From the NCBI GenBank assembly GCA_965204095.1, contig OZ241991.1, forward strand, positions 4,898,001 to 4,962,000: DNA of 64,000 nucleotides, given 5' to 3'. This document shows, one piece after another, positions 62,247-64,000 of the stretch. Positions within the stretch are counted from its first letter, which is position 1. The number at the start of each line of letters is the position of its first letter. The DNA is from JAPPLB01 sp965204095. Its GTDB lineage: Bacteria > Acidobacteriota > Terriglobia > Bryobacterales > UBA6623. Both the position numbers and the translations under genes were made by a program. The notes beneath the pieces were generated by a model. It searched no databases. It had not been told where the DNA came from and saw only the letters and a program-made list of their open reading frames with translations.

Positions 62247-63581
62247 ATGACCACGCTCCGCCGCGTTGCTCTTGCGATCAATCTCCTGGCTCTTCCTCTA
62301 TGCGCGGAACCTTCCTTCCGCAGCGATGTCTTCCCCATCATTCGGGACAACTGCCTCGCCTGCCATAGTGACCAGACAAAGATGGGACAACTCGTGATGG
62401 AGAGCTACGACGGGTTGATGATGGGCGGCAAGAGCGGACCCGCGATTACCGCCGGTGATGCGGAGTCAAGCTTGCTGGTCCGCATGCTTGAAGGACGAGT
62501 TCAACCGAAGATGCCGTTTGGCGGCGAACTCCCGCCCCACAACATCGCTGTCATCAAGGCATGGATCGATGCCGGTGCGATAGGCGAAGAGGTATCCGGA
62601 GGCGTTACGACTGCGCTGCCCGCCATTGAAAGCCGCCGTGCAGTACCTTCTCCTGTCAGCGCCCTGGCGTTTTCCCATGATGGCGCCACATTGGCGGTCG
62701 CTTCGTATCGGCAGGTTCGGATCACGGACGCTGCAAGCGGCAATGTTACGAGGACGCTTGACGGCCACGCCGACCTCGTCCGCTCTCTGGCCTTTTCGCC
62801 CTCCGGCAGGATGCTCGCCGCCGCTGGCGGCGCCCCAGCGCAGTCCGGTGAAGTCAAAGTGTGGGACGTCGAAACCGGAGAACTCCGTCACACCATCAAT
62901 GCCCACAAAGACTGCATCTACTCGGTCGACTTCTCACCCGATGGCAAGCAGATCGTCACCGCCAGCTACGACCGCATGATCGAACTGTGGAGCGCCGACA
63001 CGGGCGGGCATATCCGCACGTTGAAGGACCATGTCGATGCCGTCTATGCCGTCGATTTCGGTAACGAACCTGGTCAGCTCGTGTCCGGCGGCGCCGACCG
63101 TTCGGTCAAGCTTTGGAACATCGAGACCGGCAAGCCGAGCCTCACGCTCAGCGAGCCCCTGGCCGGCGTTTTGACCGTAGCCTTCCATCCGGACGGTCGC
63201 CGGCTCGCCGCTGCCGGCGCCGATAAGACGATCCGCGTCTGGCGCATTGCCAACGACGAGAACACCGCCGCTGAATTGGTGAAGGCAATGACGGGGCATG
63301 AAGCCGCGATCCTCAAGATCGCCTTTTCGCCTGATGGATCGACGATCGTGTCGTCGTCATCGGATCGATCCCTGAAGGTCTGGGATACTGCGACCCTGAA
63401 CGAAAAGGGAGTCCTGGCCGATCAATCCGATTGGGGACAGGCCCTGGCCTTTCACCCTGATGGAACGAGTTTCGTAGTGGGTCGCTACGACGGCTCGCTG
63501 ACTGCTTACGACACAGTTTTGTTGCAGCCAACCAAGAAATGGGAGCGCGCGGCCGGCCCGTCGCATCTCGCGCGCCGATGA
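62247..63581 (+). CDS. Cytochrome-like domain plus WD40 repeat protein
   Basis: 444-residue exported protein (signal RRVALAINLLALPLCAEP). A planctomycete-type cytochrome C domain comes first, with heme motif CLACH (DNCLACHSDQTKMGQL), followed by at least seven WD40 repeats from about residue 135, each with LAFSPSG- or VDFSPDG-like strands and VWD/LWN ends. The protein pairs with DUF1549 and DUF1501 genes in this order in many genomes. The ATG at 62247 follows CAGGAG. Confidence 0.9.
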   Translation: MTTLRRVALAINLLALPLCAEPSFRSDVFPIIRDNCLACHSDQTKMGQLVMESYDGLMMGGKSGPAITAGDAESSLLVRMLEGRVQPKMPFGGELPPHNIAVIKAWIDAGAIGEEVSGGVTTALPAIESRRAVPSPVSALAFSHDGATLAVASYRQVRITDAASGNVTRTLDGHADLVRSLAFSPSGRMLAAAGGAPAQSGEVKVWDVETGELRHTINAHKDCIYSVDFSPDGKQIVTASYDRMIELWSADTGGHIRTLKDHVDAVYAVDFGNEPGQLVSGGADRSVKLWNIETGKPSLTLSEPLAGVLTVAFHPDGRRLAAAGADKTIRVWRIANDENTAAELVKAMTGHEAAILKIAFSPDGSTIVSSSSDRSLKVWDTATLNEKGVLADQSDWGQALAFHPDGTSFVVGRYDGSLTAYDTVLLQPTKKWERAAGPSHLARR

Positions 63582-63601
63582 CAAGCTTACCCGGAGGAAT
63601 G

Positions 63602-64000
63602 ATGAAACGATTCCTGAACCTGGCTCTGCTCGTTGCCATCCCGGCGATCCTGATCGCTGATACCCGCACCAACCCGCCCACCATTCAGGAAACGTCGCCA
63701 CTGGCGGTTACCCGGGGCCTGACGACTGAACTGAAGATCGAAGGTATCAACCTCGTCGGAGCGCGGGAAATCCTGTTCGACGACCCGGCTGTTCAAGGCA
63801 AGATCCTCCATGTCAACACGCTCGGTGAGTTTGTCGGCACTTTCATCGGTTCGAACGGCGCCCCCAGCACCGTCAACCGCGGTGACCCGCCTCCCCTCAA
63901 CGAAGTCGCCATCGAAGTGGAAGTCGACCCGGAAGCCAGGCTCGGCCTGTATTCTTTCCGCCTCGTTACCAGGGAGGGCACGACCAACACCGGCAAGATC
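63602..64000 (+). CDS. Exported protein with IPT/TIG-like domain (partial, runs off window)
   Basis: Start ATG at 63602 after a clear GGAGG at 63592-63596. The first 133 residues are seen: a signal peptide (RFLNLALLVAIPAILIAD), then QETSPLAVTRGLTTELKIEG, NLVGAREILFDDPAVQGKI and a beta-rich segment ending in GLYSFRLVTREGTTNTGKI. It resembles the IPT-PPC (pre-peptidase C-terminal) proteins that follow such clusters; the C-terminus lies outside the window. The gene continues the DUF1501 operon. Confidence 0.8.
   Translation, partial: MKRFLNLALLVAIPAILIADTRTNPPTIQETSPLAVTRGLTTELKIEGINLVGAREILFDDPAVQGKILHVNTLGEFVGTFIGSNGAPSTVNRGDPPPLNEVAIEVEVDPEARLGLYSFRLVTREGTTNTGKI

Overview
The window is G+C-rich and reads like a chromosome segment of an Acidobacteriota bacterium, most like the Solibacter/Bryobacter side of the phylum. 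That placement is inferred from three things: a complete peptidoglycan/division (dcw) cluster with a meso-diaminopimelate-type MurE, a large 'VWFA-related Acidobacterial domain' protein, and a cluster of DUF1501, DUF1549/DUF1553 and cytochrome-like WD40 genes. Planctomycetes share the last cluster but usually lack ftsZ and a dcw operon. No rRNA, tRNA or CRISPR array was seen.

Region 1 (1-16493) is the dcw operon, all on the + strand and tightly packed: mraZ (3' end only), rsmH, ftsL, ftsI, murE, murF, mraY, murD, ftsW, murG, murC, ftsQ, ftsA, ftsZ. It makes lipid II and builds the divisome. It carries none of the repeats found later.

Region 2 (16.5-31.8 kb) mixes housekeeping and accessory genes: a DUF885 lipoprotein peptidase, a radical SAM protein, an exported HIT-like protein, a dGTPase-like HD hydrolase, a TPR membrane protein, feoAB for ferrous iron uptake, signal peptidase I, and a 1317-residue VWFA-TPR-VWFA protein.

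Region 3 (31.8-56.4 kb) holds tandemly duplicated exported LolA-like proteins, an RraA-like protein, an enolase-superfamily protein, a two-gene small DMT/SMR transporter, an IS4-type insertion sequence with a frameshifted transposase, an endonuclease/phosphatase-family protein, three PQQ-propeller paralogues (two with EF-hands), a cysteine-rich exported protein, a potassium-channel-like protein, an M1 aminopeptidase, RecQ, an M49-like peptidase and a DinB protein.

Region 4 (56.4-58.3 kb) has no genes and is packed with repeats. Region 5 (58.3-64 kb) is a planctomycete/acidobacterial module of DUF1501, DUF1549/1553, a cytochrome-like WD40 protein and a partial exported protein.

The most unusual signal is a family of about 180-bp (or about 203-bp) intergenic elements, here called family A. 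It has 18 full, hybrid or partial copies between 19 kb and 58 kb. Full copies have 18-bp terminal inverted repeats (GCCTGCATTTCTCACCAC), are mostly flanked by TA, and nearly all point the same way. Five gene stop codons sit exactly on the ends of family A (four) or family B (one) elements. One family A copy interrupts a unit of a tandem array, and comparison with an uninterrupted unit reveals a TA target duplication. A second TA-ended family (B), heptamer arrays and hybrid A/heptamer elements occur alongside. No autonomous partner transposase is present in the window.
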